DNA of 64,000 bases from Euzebyella marina. Its GTDB lineage: Bacteria; Bacteroidota; Bacteroidia; Flavobacteriales; Flavobacteriaceae. How positions within the stretch are numbered: position 1 is the first letter of the stretch; the number at the start of each line of letters is the position of its first letter. Location: NCBI RefSeq assembly GCF_014855515.1, contig NZ_JACYFK010000004.1, forward strand, positions 1 to 64,000, read 5' to 3'. The notes under the pieces are model-generated. The model saw only the letters and a program-made list of their open reading frames with translations, did no database searches and was not told the origin of the DNA. This document shows positions 62,901 to 64,000 of the stretch, in pieces. Position numbers and translations under genes: made by a program.

Positions 62901-63920
62901 ATGAGCACCACATTATATAAATCACTGGTCTTTGGTATGTTAAGCGCTTCCGTTTTATGGGGGTGCAAAGAACAAAAAGATAAAAATGTCGCCATGGCCC
63001 AGTCAAATGAGGCCAATGTAGAAACTATGACTTGGGCCGAAAAATTAGGTTGGCCAAAAGGCAAAAAGGTTCTTATTCTTCATGCCGACGACATTGGTAT
63101 GTGTCCTGAAGCCAATATCGCCGCAAAAAATCAACTTGATGATGGCGATATTCAATCGGCAGCGGTTATGGTTCCGTGCCCGAATGCCAAAGAGTTTATT
63201 GCTTGGGCCATTGAAAATCCGAAAACAGATATTGGCCTGCATCTCACACTTACCAGCGAATGGAAAACCCATCGATGGGGTACGGTGACTGCCAAAGAAG
63301 AGGTTTCGGGACTATTAGACGAAACCGACCATATGTGGCACAAAGTCATTCAAGTAGTTCAACATGCCTCTGCGGAAGAAGTCGAAAAAGAAGTACGAGC
63401 TCAAATAGAGCAGTCCATCTCCTGGGGCCATCGACCCGATCATATAGATACCCATATGGGTACTTTATATGCCGACCCCAGTTATGTAGAAGTTTTTTTA
63501 AGAGTCGCGCAGGAATATCAAATTCCGGCAAATGTCATCGACATTTCCAATCCGGAAGTATTGGCAGGTTTTAGAAAAGAAGGTTATCCTTTAGATGATT
63601 CGGTGGTTAAAATGATAGAAGAATATCAATTGCCCAAACTTGATTTCTTCAGTAGTGCACCTAACGCAAAGACTTATGAAGAAAAAATCGATAATTTCAA
63701 AAAATTGGTCAACTCATTGAATCCCGGGCTCACCGAAATCATTTTTCATCCTTCGGTCCAGACCGAAAATTTAAAAGGTATCACTAACTCATGGCAACAA
63801 AGAGTATGGGAATCTGAAATGTTCGCCGACCCCCAATTAATCAATTTCTTTGAGAAAGAGGGAATCATCTTTACCAACTGGCTAGAAATCATGGAAAGGT
63901 TTAAAACCTCAAAGAAATAA
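62901..63920 (+). CDS. YdjC/ChbG-family carbohydrate deacetylase, lipoprotein
   Basis: A 339-residue lipoprotein (lipobox VLWGC). The YdjC/ChbG fold is clear: LILHADDIGMCPEANIAA with the DD metal pair, DIGLHLTLTSEW, and GHRPDHIDTHMG. E. coli ChbG deacetylates chito-oligosaccharides; this exported version likely removes acetyl groups from an imported or surface sugar chain. It is 18 bases after the PhoPQ-type gene in one operon. The exported location is unusual for the family, which is mostly cytoplasmic. Confidence 0.87.
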   Translation: MSTTLYKSLVFGMLSASVLWGCKEQKDKNVAMAQSNEANVETMTWAEKLGWPKGKKVLILHADDIGMCPEANIAAKNQLDDGDIQSAAVMVPCPNAKEFIAWAIENPKTDIGLHLTLTSEWKTHRWGTVTAKEEVSGLLDETDHMWHKVIQVVQHASAEEVEKEVRAQIEQSISWGHRPDHIDTHMGTLYADPSYVEVFLRVAQEYQIPANVIDISNPEVLAGFRKEGYPLDDSVVKMIEEYQLPKLDFFSSAPNAKTYEEKIDNFKKLVNSLNPGLTEIIFHPSVQTENLKGITNSWQQRVWESEMFADPQLINFFEKEGIIFTNWLEIMERFKTSKK

Positions 63921-63960
63921 ATCAAACCCAAAAATTCTTTAATACTTATCAATTAACCAC

Positions 63961-64000
63961 ATGCGCTTACTTATAATACTCACACTTGTGGCCTTGGCCT
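63961..64000 (+). CDS. start of the next gene of the operon (partial)
   Basis: ATG 63961 opens MRLLIILTLVALA, a typical signal peptide, and runs off the window end. It is 40 bases after the deacetylase, on the same strand. The product cannot be named from 13 residues. Confidence 0.55.
   Translation, partial: MRLLIILTLVALA

Noticed and set aside
1-64000. CRISPR arrays or insertion sequences
   Set aside because: No regularly spaced repeats and no transposase were found in the window.

Overview
The window is chromosome of a marine-type member of the Flavobacteriaceae (Bacteroidota). The evidence is the AT-rich sequence, many promoters of the Bacteroidota type (TTG, about 19 bases, TAnnTTTG), near absence of Shine-Dalgarno sequences, a SusC/SusD pair, TonB receptors with a carboxypeptidase-like N-terminal domain, and housekeeping proteins (IF3, L20, Tgt, split transketolase) with flavobacterial sequence. 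All calls come from reading the sequence; no database search was run.

Layout. 1-5.1 kb: a leftward promoter with a hairpin leader at the edge, then thrS-infC-rpmI-rplT, a YjbQ-family protein and a HAD phosphatase. 5.1-14.4 kb: an AraC regulator divergent from a TonB receptor, a DUF4374 surface lipoprotein, an ankyrin protein, a DUF2271 protein and a PepSY membrane protein fused to a flavodoxin/FNR-type reductase. This looks like a xenosiderophore or iron uptake and reduction locus. 14.4-27.8 kb: core genes (dnaB, accA, EamA transporter, LptF/G permease, tgt, split transketolase, outer-membrane protein, FKBP lipoprotein, Hsp15-like S4 protein, phosphoribosyltransferase, aroK) and tRNA-Lys(TTT).

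27.96-39.13 kb is an 11,150-bp genomic island inserted in the 3' end of tRNA-Lys. It is bounded by perfect 24-bp direct repeats and carries a Bacteroidota tyrosine recombinase, candidate arm-type sites at both ends and its own terminator for the interrupted tRNA. Cargo: a nucleotidyltransferase with a tiny overlapping partner (toxin-antitoxin-like), an XRE regulator, a HEPN protein, several small unknown proteins, a NYN/LOTUS-type putative RNase, a second ribosomal protein bS21, a second primary-type sigma-70 factor, and a convergent fatty-acid desaturase plus cold-shock protein pair. No relaxase or conjugation gene was found. A paired alternative bS21 and alternative sigma factor on a mobile island is the most striking feature. 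It could retune both transcription and translation, possibly under cold or membrane stress.

39.2-41.7 kb: a Fur-family regulator and a Zn/Cd-type P1B ATPase. 41.7-64 kb: a large carbohydrate or acid-sugar utilisation region. It holds a GDPD lipoprotein, a propeller/alpha-toroid secreted protein, a VCBS-repeat protein, Gfo/Idh oxidoreductase, SSS symporter, two DapA/NanA-family aldolases, an AraC activator, an unknown polytopic membrane protein, SusC/SusD, a PKD lipoprotein, and divergently a neutral-ceramidase-like protein, a PhoPQ-related hydrolase and a YdjC/ChbG-type deacetylase. The substrate is not clear; sialic acid or another 2-keto-3-deoxy acid, or an acylated glycan, is plausible.
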